DNA of 42,605 bases, from NCBI GenBank assembly GCA_011364905.1, contig RDNZ01000025.1, positions 1-42,605 on the forward strand, in the 5' to 3' direction. The position numbers and the translations under genes are program-made. The notes under the pieces were generated by a model, which ran no database searches, had not been told where the DNA came from, and worked only from the letters and a program-made list of their open reading frames with translations. The stretch is from Candidatus Thorarchaeota archaeon (lineage in GTDB: Archaea > Asgardarchaeota > Thorarchaeia > Thorarchaeales > Thorarchaeaceae). Positions 8,306-17,285 of this stretch are shown one piece after another (positions within the stretch are counted from its first letter, which is position 1; each line of letters begins with the position of its first letter).

Positions 8306-8650
8306 ATGTCTGAAGATGGTGACTTTCGGGAGGTATTTCCCTCGCTCAGTAAGGAACTTGAAGAGCGAACCACAAAGACATTGAAGATAGATGGTGTCCG
8401 GACAATGGCGGAGGAAACAGGTTCTACCAGAAACAAAGAAACATTCACACCGGATGTCGTGGACTACATTCGACGATGTGATACAGTGTCACAGGCCCTT
8501 GAGATAGTTGACTTTCTTGTGAAACAGAATGAGATTAGTCCATCACAAGCCAGAGAGATAAAAGGTCAACTAAAGGCCGATGGTCTCAGAAGCTTCGGGT
8601 CGAAGAAGGAAAAGGACCACTACCTCCATCATGGCATCGGCGAAGAGTAA
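8306..8650 (+). CDS. DUF2095 family protein
   Basis: A 114-aa archaeal conserved protein. The DUF2095 pattern is visible: FREVFPSLSKEL near the N-terminus, KIDGVR, then DVVDYIRRCDTVSQALEIV and a C-terminal GLRSFGSKKEKDHYL. The function of the family is unknown; it is small, soluble and charged. GGTGA lies 6 nt before the ATG. About 108 bp separate it from the radical SAM gene, so co-transcription is possible. A 5-bp hairpin (TGTCC/GGACA at 8659-8675) follows its stop, before the convergent atpB. Confidence 0.8.
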   Translation: MSEDGDFREVFPSLSKELEERTTKTLKIDGVRTMAEETGSTRNKETFTPDVVDYIRRCDTVSQALEIVDFLVKQNEISPSQAREIKGQLKADGLRSFGSKKEKDHYLHHGIGEE

Positions 8651-8703
8651 TTTCCAGGTGTCCTAACAAGGGACATCGAGATGAACAAGTTTCACAACAT
8701 GGA

Positions 8704-10104
8704 TTAGTTGGGTTTGTAGACTCCTTTGTTACGAGCCCATGAAATTGTTTCTGGATCACATCGCTTGAGTTCACGTTCAGGGAAGTCACTGAGAAGGTTC
8801 CAGCCGATGTCAAGTGTTTGCTCAAATGACCGGTCTTCATACTCACCTTGGTTGATGAACTCAGCTTCAAACCGATCTGCGAACTTGAGATATTTCTGGT
8901 CTCGATCAGTAAGGGCTTCCGACCCTACCACTGCAACAAGGTCTCTGAGGTCACGACCTTCAGAGTAAGCATAATAGAGCTGTGCCTGGATTTCTTTGTG
9001 ATCAAACCGAGTCATACCCTCACCGATTCCTTCCTTCATCAGTCGACTAAGGGATGGTCCAGGGTCAATGGGTGGGAAGATACCTCGTCGGTGAAGCCCT
9101 CTTCCAACTATCATCTGGCCTTCAGTGATATATCCTGTGAGGTCAGGAATTGGATGTGTCATGTCATCCTGAGGCATGGATAAAATGGGCATCTGTGTGA
9201 TTGTCCCATTCCGACCATGGATACGACCAGCTCGTTCATAGATCAAGCTGAGATCGGTGTAAAGGTAGCCAGGATAACCACGACGACCCGGTACTTCTGA
9301 TCTTGCTGCACTAATCTCACGAAGAGCCTCTGCATAGTTTGTCATATCTGTAAGAAGAACGAGCACATGCATGTCAGCAGTATATGCTAAATACTCAGCA
9401 GCTGTTAAGGCAGCCCGTGGTGTGATGATGCGCTCAATGGCGGGGTCATCCGCAAGGTTCAGAAAGAGGGTTGTGTGTTCAAGAGCGCCTGTTTCCTCGA
9501 ACGACTGCATGAAGTATTGAGCTTCTGTGGCTGTGATACCCATGGCACCGAATACTATGGCAAAGTCGCTCTCCTCTCCAGGAATTTTTGCCTGTCTCAC
9601 AATCTGCGCCGCAAGCCTGTTGTGAGGAAGACCAGAACCCGAAAAGAGTGGGAGTTTCTGACCACGGACCAGTGTGTTGAGTCCATCGATAGCTGATACA
9701 CCAGTCTGTATCGGCTGCCGAGGATACTGCCTGGCATACGGATTGATTGGTGAACCATAGATGTCCCAATGGTCCTCCGCAGTTAGCGGTGGACCCTTAT
9801 CCAATGGATTGCCTGCTCCATCAAGAACTCTACCAAGAATCTCTGAGGATACTGGCAGCTTGAGTGTTTCACCTGTAAAGCGCACAGCAGTGACATCTGT
9901 ATCAAGGCCACTTGTTCCTTCGAAGACTTGGATAACTGCGCGTCCTTTGCCAGTCTCCAGAACGGTGCCTGTCAGCAATTCTCCTGACGGTGACCTGATC
10001 TTTACGACTTCGTTATATGCCACATCATGCGTGTTCTCAGCCACTAAGAGTGGGCCACTTACATCTGATACTGTTCTGTAGACGATTGAGGATGCTTTGC
10101 TCAT
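8704..10104 (-). CDS. atpB: A/V-type ATP synthase subunit B
   Basis: The non-catalytic nucleotide-binding subunit of the archaeal A1 head. 466 aa from the ATG at 10104 ([17 protein letters not shown]), the usual N-terminus of the family. Family motifs: [38 protein letters not shown] (degenerate P-loop as expected for B), [30 protein letters not shown], and a normal C-terminus. It is the last gene of the minus-strand run pyrI-atpF-atpA-UDG-membrane protein-atpB. Subunit D, usually next, is not here; the neighbour is a convergent DUF2095 gene. Confidence 0.97.
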   Translation of the reverse strand: MSKASSIVYRTVSDVSGPLLVAENTHDVAYNEVVKIRSPSGELLTGTVLETGKGRAVIQVFEGTSGLDTDVTAVRFTGETLKLPVSSEILGRVLDGAGNPLDKGPPLTAEDHWDIYGSPINPYARQYPRQPIQTGVSAIDGLNTLVRGQKLPLFSGSGLPHNRLAAQIVRQAKIPGEESDFAIVFGAMGITATEAQYFMQSFEETGALEHTTLFLNLADDPAIERIITPRAALTAAEYLAYTADMHVLVLLTDMTNYAEALREISAARSEVPGRRGYPGYLYTDLSLIYERAGRIHGRNGTITQMPILSMPQDDMTHPIPDLTGYITEGQMIVGRGLHRRGIFPPIDPGPSLSRLMKEGIGEGMTRFDHKEIQAQLYYAYSEGRDLRDLVAVVGSEALTDRDQKYLKFADRFEAEFINQGEYEDRSFEQTLDIGWNLLSDFPERELKRCDPETISWARNKGVYKPN

Positions 10105-10180
10105 GGGGAAACCGCCAAAGTATGTCTGTTGGTGCTTCGATGTCGTAAAATTGCCGAGTTTTAAGAGTTGCGAAGGACAT

Positions 10181-10696
10181 CTACAGCCATGCAGCCACAT
10201 GAAAGAACGCGAGGAGAGGAGCCAACATCAAAGCTCTGACCATTAGAGACCTTCCTCTACCAGTTAATTCGTTTGCAGTGGGTGTGAAGTATAGAATCGA
10301 TCCTACGAGCAGGCAAATCGCTGCTACTGCGTCACCGAACCAGACTAGTAAAGTTACGAACTCTGCATCGGTCATTCCAAGCAGGTGTAACCAAGCGCTC
10401 GTAGCGCTTTCAAGCGTAATAGGCTCGACTCCGCTGATATAGCCAAACAAATTGGTGATAATCGGGCCTCCAAAAAAGAGAGCAACGCCCAATATTACCA
10501 AGGACTTTGCCAGACCATCGCTAAGCCCAGTAGCATAGACCATCATACCAATCAGGATGAAGATGAAATATCCACGGATTGCCAATGCAAAGAGAACATT
10601 GAGTATCTCTCCCAGTGTATTCAGCCAATCCAGAGGTATCTGAAAATCAAACGGTGATTGAAGCAGAAAGAGCACTTGACTTGGCAATCGACTCAT
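10181..10696 (-). CDS. Membrane protein of unknown function, between atpA and atpB
   Basis: A 171-aa protein with about four hydrophobic segments (roughly residues 32-52, 63-83, 112-135, 148-170) and short loops. No family was recognised and no charged residues inside the membrane suggest transport chemistry. It lies on the same strand as the ATPase genes, 77 bp before atpB and about 35 bp after the UDG gene, so it is probably transcribed with them. A link to ATPase assembly is possible but rests only on position. Confidence 0.65.
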   Translation of the reverse strand: MSRLPSQVLFLLQSPFDFQIPLDWLNTLGEILNVLFALAIRGYFIFILIGMMVYATGLSDGLAKSLVILGVALFFGGPIITNLFGYISGVEPITLESATSAWLHLLGMTDAEFVTLLVWFGDAVAAICLLVGSILYFTPTANELTGRGRSLMVRALMLAPLLAFFHVAAWL

Positions 10697-10731
10697 AGAA
10701 GAGTGTGCGCATCACTGAATATAACGACCAC

Positions 10732-11283
10732 TCAAACAAGTTCTCGTTTCAAAGTTTGAAAGTCTTCTCTCATTACAGTGTTAACCTTTGGAAATCTTAG
10801 AGCTGCGGCTGGATGGTAGGTCATGAAGTAAGTTTGGCCTCCGCTTTCATAGAACCGCCCATGTGCTTCAGAAACTTTCCAAGGGCCAACAAGAGAAGAT
10901 ATGGCAACGCCACCTAGTAGGACAATGATTTGGGGTTTTATTATCTCGATCTGCCTCTCAAGATATGGTAGACAGGCCTTAATCTCATGCTGTGTGGGAG
11001 ATTGATTATTTGGGGGTCTTGATTTTAGAATTGAGGTGATGAAGACCTTCTTTCTTGAGAGTCCAATTTCTTCTAGCATAGACATGAGAAGTTCTCCAGA
11101 TCTCCCAACAAATGGACGACCGGACTCATCCTCTTTTGCTCCGGGAGCCTCGCCGATGAACATCACACGTGATGAAACAGATCCTTCACCAGGAACAGCA
11201 TTCTTGCGTGTTTCATATAGATGACAGAGTCTGCAGTTCCGTATCACTTTGTGAAGCTCTGCAAGCTGTTCTTCGCGTGTCAT
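10732..11283 (-). CDS. Family 4 uracil-DNA glycosylase with a missing cluster cysteine
   Basis: Removes uracil from DNA in base excision repair. The family motifs are present: GEAPGAKEDESGRPFVGRSG (residues 44-63), RPPNNQSPT and the His motif MTYHPAAALR (His157). Family 4 enzymes carry a 4Fe-4S cluster held by four cysteines. Here Cys17, Cys20 and Cys104 are present, but the third ligand, normally in KCRPP, is Ser88 (KSRPP, codon TCA). Length (183 aa) is normal. GTGAT lies 5 nt before the ATG. It sits between the two major ATPase subunit genes, which is unusual. Confidence 0.92.
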   Translation of the reverse strand: MTREEQLAELHKVIRNCRLCHLYETRKNAVPGEGSVSSRVMFIGEAPGAKEDESGRPFVGRSGELLMSMLEEIGLSRKKVFITSILKSRPPNNQSPTQHEIKACLPYLERQIEIIKPQIIVLLGGVAISSLVGPWKVSEAHGRFYESGGQTYFMTYHPAAALRFPKVNTVMREDFQTLKRELV

Positions 11284-11347
11284 TTCTAATCACTAAATCT
11301 CATTCTTAGCGATAAAGACCACGCATCCTGGGTTTTCAGCCCATATA

Positions 11348-13171
11348 CTATTGTGCGGATTCGTGATGTAAGAGACCTGATTCTGAGAGTTCTTGCAGCA
11401 ATGATTGAAACTCACCATCTATCTTTCGCTCAATTGTGTCCATTGTTTCATTGTAGGAATCCCACGGAGATATCTTCATTCTCGCAATGTTGTCAAGAAC
11501 ACTGAGTTCCAGGATTCTACGGACTTGGACACCCAACTGGACAGCCTCGGTCATCTTCTTGGAGAATTTTATGATTATCCTCAACATACGATAGGTCTTG
11601 CCTATAGGAGAGTATGTGTCAATCTCGTGGAGCGCACTCTGAGTCAGAAAATCCTCCTTTATCATTCGTGCTGCCTCCAGAATCGCTCGTTCAGACTCGG
11701 GAAGCGCATCAGGTCCTACTAGCTGGACAATCTCTCGCAGTTCCTGATCCTTTTGCAGAAGGGCCAAGGCCTCCTTGACCAAATCTGGCCAGTCTTTACC
11801 CATATTGTCCTCTTGCCATTTCTGAAGCGTCCCAAAATACAATGAATAGCTTGTGAGGGTGTTAATTGCTGGGAAGAATCTTCGGGCAGCAAGGTCTTTG
11901 TCGAGAGCCCAGAAGACCTTCACGATTCTGAGGGTTGCTTGGGTGACTGGTTCCGAGAAGTCACCACCAGGTGGTGAAACCGCACCACACACAGTAACTG
12001 AGCCCATTCTATCACCTGAGCCTAGGGTCTTCACTCTTCCACCACGTTCATAGAACTGAGCTAGCCGCGAACCAAGATAAGCAGGATAACCCTCCTCTGA
12101 TGGGAGCTGGCCAAGACGACCTGAAATCTCACGAAGTGCCTCAGCCCAACGGGAGGTCGAGTCAGCCATCAGAGCTACGTCGAATCCCTGATCCCTGAAG
12201 TACTCAGCAATTGTGACCGCTACATAGATTGACGCCTCTCTTGCTGCTACGGGCATGTTGGAGGTGTTGGCAATTAAGACCGTTCGCTCCATGAGGGGGC
12301 GACCACTTTTCGGGTCCTTTAGATGTGGCCATTCTTCAAGAGCTTCAGTCATCTCATTTCCTCGTTCTCCACACCCAACATAGACAACCACTTGAGCATC
12401 AGCCCATTTGGCAAATTGGTGAAGAGTCACAGTTTTTCCAGTTCCGAAACCACCAGGGATAGCACCTGTTCCTCCTTTTGCCTGAGGCATGAAAGTATCG
12501 ATGACTCGCTGTCCTGTTATTAGTGGAGTATGCATTCCAACACGTTCTTTGAATGGGCGACCTACTCTTACAGGAGTTCTCTGCATCATCATGACCGAAT
12601 GGACATCACCCTGGGCATCCTTTACTTTACAGATCGTTTCATTGACTGTATATTCGCCTTTCTTGGCAATCTCAATTATTTCCCCTTTGACGCCGAGGGG
12701 GATGAGAATTTTGGATGTGATGATACCGGTTTCTGGAACATCACCTATGAAGTCTCCAGGTTCAACTGAGTCGCCAACTTTCAACGAGGGCGTGAATTGC
12801 CACTTCTTTTCCTTGTTGAGACCCTCAACACTGAGCCCTCTTGTAATGAAATCGCCGGACATCTCTCGAAGGTCGGGGAGAGGTCTCTGAATACCATCAT
12901 ATATTGACCCCAGAAGACCAGGACCTAGTTCTACTGAGAGCGAATCCCCAGTGGCGTGAACTGGTTCTCCAGGAGCAATGCCTGACGTTTCTTCGTAGAC
13001 TTGGGCTGTGAACTCCTCTTCTCCAACCTCAATCACTTCACCAATCAGCTGTTGGTTTCCTACTCTAACAACTTCATACATACGAACTGCAGGGATGCCT
13101 GAGCACTCGACAACAGGTCCCGCAATGTTTTCAATACGCCCGGTTTCTTCAGTCAAAGTTTGCATCTCCAT
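11348..13171 (-). CDS. atpA: A/V-type ATP synthase catalytic subunit A
   Basis: The catalytic subunit of the A1 head. 607 aa, full length. The Walker A is IPGGFGTGKTVTLHQ (the family more often has GPFGSGKT), followed by VVYVGCGERGNEMTEALEEW with the catalytic Glu, [18 protein letters not shown] and SPPGGDFSEPVTQ. The non-homologous region typical of A subunits is present before the P-loop (FTPSLKVGDSVEPGDF). No intein. Starts 11 bp after the atpF stop. Downstream, 64 bp on, is the uracil-DNA glycosylase instead of atpB. Confidence 0.98.
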   Translation of the reverse strand: MEMQTLTEETGRIENIAGPVVECSGIPAVRMYEVVRVGNQQLIGEVIEVGEEEFTAQVYEETSGIAPGEPVHATGDSLSVELGPGLLGSIYDGIQRPLPDLREMSGDFITRGLSVEGLNKEKKWQFTPSLKVGDSVEPGDFIGDVPETGIITSKILIPLGVKGEIIEIAKKGEYTVNETICKVKDAQGDVHSVMMMQRTPVRVGRPFKERVGMHTPLITGQRVIDTFMPQAKGGTGAIPGGFGTGKTVTLHQFAKWADAQVVVYVGCGERGNEMTEALEEWPHLKDPKSGRPLMERTVLIANTSNMPVAAREASIYVAVTIAEYFRDQGFDVALMADSTSRWAEALREISGRLGQLPSEEGYPAYLGSRLAQFYERGGRVKTLGSGDRMGSVTVCGAVSPPGGDFSEPVTQATLRIVKVFWALDKDLAARRFFPAINTLTSYSLYFGTLQKWQEDNMGKDWPDLVKEALALLQKDQELREIVQLVGPDALPESERAILEAARMIKEDFLTQSALHEIDTYSPIGKTYRMLRIIIKFSKKMTEAVQLGVQVRRILELSVLDNIARMKISPWDSYNETMDTIERKIDGEFQSLLQELSESGLLHHESAQ

Positions 13172-13182
13172 TCTATTATGGG

Positions 13183-13506
13183 TTAGATGTTTATCTCGAT
13201 TCCAACAGCTCTGCGAATCAGCTCTTTTAGCACTGTTTCATAGGCGCCAGTGGTTCCATTTCTGTCAGGCACCAGCAATATAACTGGTACGGGTGACTGC
13301 GAGAGTTCAACAATCGTGTCTTCTACTTCTGCAGCCAAAGGTTCAGTGATTAGGATAAGACCCATGGTGGGATCCCTGAAGAATTGATAGAGTAGATCAC
13401 GAGTTTCCTCAGGGGTCTTGGGAATGGCACATTCGCTCACACCAACTAAACGAAACCCGGTGACTGTATCTCTATCACCAATCACTGCGATCTTATCACT
13501 TGACAT
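13183..13506 (-). CDS. atpF: A/V-type ATP synthase subunit F
   Basis: Small central-stalk regulatory subunit. From the ATG at 13506 the protein is 107 aa, the usual size, and begins SSDKIAVIGDRDTVTGFRLVG, the family N-terminus. The sequence TPEETRDLLYQFFRDPTMGLILITEPLA and a C-terminal VPVILLVPDRNG complete the Rossmann-like fold. An upstream in-frame ATG at 13563 would add 19 unlikely residues. It directly precedes atpA, as in the normal archaeal order; subunits C and E that normally precede F are not in the window. Confidence 0.93.
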   Translation of the reverse strand: MSSDKIAVIGDRDTVTGFRLVGVSECAIPKTPEETRDLLYQFFRDPTMGLILITEPLAAEVEDTIVELSQSPVPVILLVPDRNGTTGAYETVLKELIRRAVGIEINI

Positions 13507-13589
13507 GGGTATTACCACTGCAGTCGGACTTAGATTTTTGCTTAGCTGTCCACTAAAAAGCATTTGGAATTGTAGTAAGGCATGCGGCT

Positions 13590-14075
13590 CTATCTTGCAA
13601 ACTGCTTGAAGATGTCTTGTTCTTCAACAATAGTCCAGCAATACAGGCATTTCAACTGCATAGGATTCTTGGAAATGACCTCATACTTGCTACGGATTGG
13701 TTCGCGTTCTTTGTTGGTGACACATCGTTGGTTCGGACATGGGAAGATATCTGAAATCACATCAGGAAGTTCTACACGGATCTTCTTAATGATCTTGTAG
13801 TCCTCTACGTGGTTAATTGTAGCCTCCGGTGCAACTACTGCGATTCGAGCAACCTCCTGTTCCTTGAGGAAACGATGTTCAACCTTCACAATGTCTTTTT
13901 TCCCAATCTTTGAACTACTTATGTTCATGGCCAATGAAACGACATTGCCATCTTTACCGGTGATGCCCAGAATCTCAAGGACCTCCAGTGCCTTGCCAGC
14001 TCTGATATGATCAATAACTGTCCCATCATGTATCTTGACAATCCGGATTTTTTCATCACCGACTTTCTCTGCCAT
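13590..14075 (-). CDS. pyrI: Aspartate carbamoyltransferase regulatory chain
   Basis: PyrI binds nucleotides and joins catalytic PyrB trimers for allosteric control of pyrimidine synthesis. The N-terminal allosteric domain is seen in GTVIDHIRAGKALEVLEILG and NISSSKIGKKDIVKVEHRFL; the C-terminal zinc domain has CPNQRC and CLYC (four Cys, arrangement C-x4-C-x24-C-x2-C). The start is the ATG at 14075, with GTGAT 5 nt upstream. pyrB is normally adjacent but is absent here: downstream is atpF and upstream is the divergent srp54. Confidence 0.95.
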   Translation of the reverse strand: MAEKVGDEKIRIVKIHDGTVIDHIRAGKALEVLEILGITGKDGNVVSLAMNISSSKIGKKDIVKVEHRFLKEQEVARIAVVAPEATINHVEDYKIIKKIRVELPDVISDIFPCPNQRCVTNKEREPIRSKYEVISKNPMQLKCLYCWTIVEEQDIFKQFAR

Positions 14076-14213
14076 GTCCAATCACTCGCATGTTCGTTCT
14101 AGTAGACATCTTGTTTTAGAACTTGTCCCTCGAAGTGCAAGTCCCTTTGCCATCAAAGGCGAAGGTTGATATGGACAGCAGAAGGAGCACTCCCAGAAGA
14201 CGGTGATACGATC

Positions 14214-15557
14214 TTGGTTCTAGAAGGTCTTGGGAAATCGCTACACTCAGCTCTAAAGAAACTCTTCGGAGCAAGTGTCATAGATGAAGAACTAGTGAAA
14301 GAGCTAGTGAAAGATATCCAACGAGCATTGCTGGTCGCTGACGTTGATGTCAATCTTGTGATGGCAATAACGAAACGTGTTGAAGAGCAAGCTCTCGATG
14401 AGTCGCTACCAAGAGGCGTATCACGTCGTGAGCACATTGTCAGAGTGGTTTGGGACACTCTTGCATTCTTTCTTGGAGAGAAAGCTGTCCCTCTCACAAT
14501 CAACCCAGGAAAACCGAACCTCATCATGATGGTAGGCATTCAAGGCTCTGGAAAGACAACCACTATTGGAAAACTCGCGCGATACTATCAAAAAAGAGGT
14601 ATCAAGACAGGAGTGATATGTGCGGACAACTTTAGGCCTGGTGCCTATAGCCAACTAAAACAGCTAGCTGAGAGATCGAATGTTCCATTTTGGGGAGATG
14701 AGGGAGAGAAAGACGCCACTAAACTTGCAAAGAAAGGTTTCAAGGAGATGCAAAAGAGAGGGATAGAGCTCATCCTCTTGGACACATCAGGCAGACATAG
14801 AGAGGAAACCGGGCTCATCAAAGAGATGCGCGATATCTCAAAAAGCGTGAAACCTCAAGAGATTGTCCTGGTGATAGATGGTACCCTTGGCCAGCAAGCA
14901 GGAGTCCAGGCTGCTGCCTTTAAGAAAGCAACAGACATCGGGTCGATTATAGTCACCAAGCTTGATGGCGGCGCAAAGGGTGGTGGAGCACTATCAGCCG
15001 TGGCTGCAACTCAAGCGCCTATCAAGTTCATAGGAGTCGGAGAAGGGATGGATGCCATTGAGCCATTCAATCCAACCAAGTTTGCCGGGCGACTCCTCGG
15101 AATGTCAGATATACGAGGACTGATTGACAAGGTACGAGAGGCTCAGATTGAGGTAGAAGAAGATGCAGCAAGACGCATCATGAAAGGACAGTTCTCATTG
15201 AAAGACATGATGGCTCAGATGAAGCAGCTTAAGAAGATGGGACCTATAGGAAAGGTGATGGAGATGTTGGGACTCCAATACAAGCTTCCGGAGGGCATGG
15301 CTGAGATTCAGGAAGAGAATATGAAACGCTGGGAGGTCATCATGAATTCAATGACCAAGGAGGAGCTCGAGGAGCCCAAACTGATTAAGTCGTCACGAAT
15401 TAAGCGAATTGCAAAGGGTTCTGGAACAAGTCAAAAGGATGTTAGAGACCTTCTCAAGCAACATGACCAGATGAAGAAGATGATGAAGCAGATGGGCAAG
15501 CAACGGAGAGGGCGAAAAGGCGGGATTCCTGGTTTTCCAGGTCTGCAGGGAATGTGA
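14214..15557 (+). CDS. srp54: Signal recognition particle GTPase SRP54
   Basis: Targets ribosomes making membrane and secreted proteins through 7S RNA and FtsY. N domain VLEGLGKSLHSALKKLFG at the start; G domain with GIQGSGKTTTIGKLA, DTSGRHREE (Ser in place of the usual Ala in DTAGRH), TKLDGGAKGGG; then the Met-rich M domain from about residue 315 (MKGQFSLKDMMAQMKQLKKMG) and a Gly/Arg-rich tail. TTG at 14214 is chosen because GGTGAT lies 6 nt upstream and family proteins start here; 447 aa results. An ATG at 14166 would add 16 residues without support. Confidence 0.96.
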   Translation: MVLEGLGKSLHSALKKLFGASVIDEELVKELVKDIQRALLVADVDVNLVMAITKRVEEQALDESLPRGVSRREHIVRVVWDTLAFFLGEKAVPLTINPGKPNLIMMVGIQGSGKTTTIGKLARYYQKRGIKTGVICADNFRPGAYSQLKQLAERSNVPFWGDEGEKDATKLAKKGFKEMQKRGIELILLDTSGRHREETGLIKEMRDISKSVKPQEIVLVIDGTLGQQAGVQAAAFKKATDIGSIIVTKLDGGAKGGGALSAVAATQAPIKFIGVGEGMDAIEPFNPTKFAGRLLGMSDIRGLIDKVREAQIEVEEDAARRIMKGQFSLKDMMAQMKQLKKMGPIGKVMEMLGLQYKLPEGMAEIQEENMKRWEVIMNSMTKEELEEPKLIKSSRIKRIAKGSGTSQKDVRDLLKQHDQMKKMMKQMGKQRRGRKGGIPGFPGLQGM

Positions 15558-15577
15558 TAACTTCTTGTTAGAAGGTG

Positions 15578-16036
15578 ATGTCCGTGCGTCACTTTCTCGT
15601 GGTATTCAAAGACCTACCAATTGACCGGGGCTCTGTCAAATCTGGACACAACAGTCGTGAGGTGATTAGTGCGTGCAGATGTGTAAATGTGGGACTGTTC
15701 GTTTCTGGAGACCTTCGTAGAGATGTGACGGTGTCTTTCGGAATAGGTAATGAAGACGACCTGAAAGTAATATCATTTCCCGGTGTTTCTCTAAGAAGAG
15801 TGTCACCAGATGAGCGGTCGATATCGTTTTTCCTGTTAAAAGCGGTAGAAAAGGTCGAAACCATGACGCAGGGGGATCGTTTCGTAATGGATAACGGAAT
15901 TGAGTTAATCTGCTCGTCTCTTAGTGGATTGATTGAGTCATGGAAGTCTGACCTAATCCTAGTTCCACCATCCAACCCTGAGAGGTTCATTCTTGACACC
16001 AATCTAACGGCGGACAGGATGGAAAGCAATGCCTGA
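15578..16036 (+). CDS. TrmY-like SPOUT protein, short form
   Basis: Resembles TrmY, the archaeal N1-methyltransferase for pseudouridine 54 of tRNA. Matching parts: RHFLVVFKD at the N-terminus, SREVISACRCVNVGLFVSGDLRRDV, and LRRVSPDERSISFFLLKAV. The protein is only about 150 aa against about 190-200 aa for TrmY, and the C-terminal knot region that binds SAM (usually with a GP...HC...HNELD pattern) is not recognisable; the end reads LILVPPSNPERFILDTNL. It may be inactive or changed in function. Start is ATG 15578 or GTG 15584, both close to GGTG. It follows srp54 by 20 bp in a likely operon. Confidence 0.65.
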   Translation: MSVRHFLVVFKDLPIDRGSVKSGHNSREVISACRCVNVGLFVSGDLRRDVTVSFGIGNEDDLKVISFPGVSLRRVSPDERSISFFLLKAVEKVETMTQGDRFVMDNGIELICSSLSGLIESWKSDLILVPPSNPERFILDTNLTADRMESNA

Positions 16037-16071
16037 AGAAAGCTTCATAATAACAGACTTTCTGTGTTTTA

Positions 16072-17277
16072 GTGAAACAAGAACTAGAGTGTGATTCTTT
16101 GCCTACCAATGTTACTCCCGAATTTGATAAGCAGAGGATAATTTACGAGGAAACTGAAGACCTAGCTCAGCGGATAGAGGAGCTAGAGAAACTCCTCTCT
16201 CTTGCACCCAGACACAAGGGTGCAGAGAGGATGGTGGGAGACTATAGGAAGAAATTAGCAACTCTCAAGGCACAATTAGAGAAGAAACGGGAACAAGAAA
16301 AAGCGCGTCGCGGCGGCGGCGGAGCGGAAGAAGGAGTCGTCCGAAAAGAGGGGGCTGGACAAATCTGCCTAATTGGAATCACAAACAGTGGCAAGTCCTC
16401 CGTCATTAATTCAGTTACGAATGCTCAATTGGATGTAGGCAGCTATCCATTCACAACACCAATCCCTACTCCTGCTATGTTGACCTTGGAAGACATCAAT
16501 ATTCAGCTAGTGGAAATTCCGGGTCTGTTCAAAGGGAGTCATGAAACAGGCATTGGACGCCAAGCCTTGGCTGTAGCCCGAAACACTGACTGTATTGCAC
16601 TAGTCATTGATCTCTCTCAGGATATTGATGCGCAGATGCAAACTATTCTTGGTGAGCTTGACGCGGCAAGGATTCGCCTCAACAAGGAAAAGTCAGCCGT
16701 CAGAGTTGAGAGAGTGGGACTTGGAGGACATATGATTTATGGCGCCCAAAACTTCGAAGGCGACATTGAAGAAGTCAAAGAATATCTCAAAGCACGTAGA
16801 ATCACGAACATCATAGTACGGTTTCAAAAGCCAGCAACATTCGAGCAGTTGGTGGATGCCATGGACTCAAGTGTTGCATATGTGCGAGCTATGATAGTAG
16901 CTACGAAAGGTGATGCGGAAGGATCACAGGGCAGGTTCAAGGAACTGGAGAAAAAATACAGCGATCGATTTGATATCATCCCAATCTCTGTTGAGAGGAA
17001 AGAGAACCTTGATGGCATGAGTTGGGCGTTCTATCATCATCTAGACATCTTGCGAGTCTACACAAAGATCCCGGGAAAAAAGAGGGAGAAAAAGCCAATT
17101 GTGCTCCCTGAAGGTTCAGTAGTGGAGGATGCAGCGCGGAAAGTCCACAAGGAGCTGTTTGTGGAGAGGTTCCGTTCTGCAGTAATACTTCGGGATAATG
17201 ACAAAATCAAGAGAAGAACTGTCGGTCTTAACTACCCACTGCAGGATGGAGATATACTACAGCTGGCCAGCAGGTAG
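16072..17277 (+). CDS. DRG/Obg-family GTPase with C-terminal TGS domain
   Basis: Archaeal homologue of the developmentally regulated GTP-binding (DRG) proteins, which act with ribosomes. 401 aa. A charged N-terminal coiled-coil (IEELEKLLSL and onward) leads to the G domain: G1 GITNSGKSS, switch YPFTTPIPTPAML, G3 VEIPG, G4 ATKGD, with the family insertion after G3. The last 70 residues are a TGS domain (VLPEGSVVEDAARKVHKEL). The start is GTG 16072; a TTG at 16099 is an alternative. It lies between the TrmY-like gene and trmJ (8 bp spacing) in a translation-related operon. Confidence 0.93.
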   Translation: MKQELECDSLPTNVTPEFDKQRIIYEETEDLAQRIEELEKLLSLAPRHKGAERMVGDYRKKLATLKAQLEKKREQEKARRGGGGAEEGVVRKEGAGQICLIGITNSGKSSVINSVTNAQLDVGSYPFTTPIPTPAMLTLEDINIQLVEIPGLFKGSHETGIGRQALAVARNTDCIALVIDLSQDIDAQMQTILGELDAARIRLNKEKSAVRVERVGLGGHMIYGAQNFEGDIEEVKEYLKARRITNIIVRFQKPATFEQLVDAMDSSVAYVRAMIVATKGDAEGSQGRFKELEKKYSDRFDIIPISVERKENLDGMSWAFYHHLDILRVYTKIPGKKREKKPIVLPEGSVVEDAARKVHKELFVERFRSAVILRDNDKIKRRTVGLNYPLQDGDILQLASR

Positions 17278-17285
17278 GGATTAGA

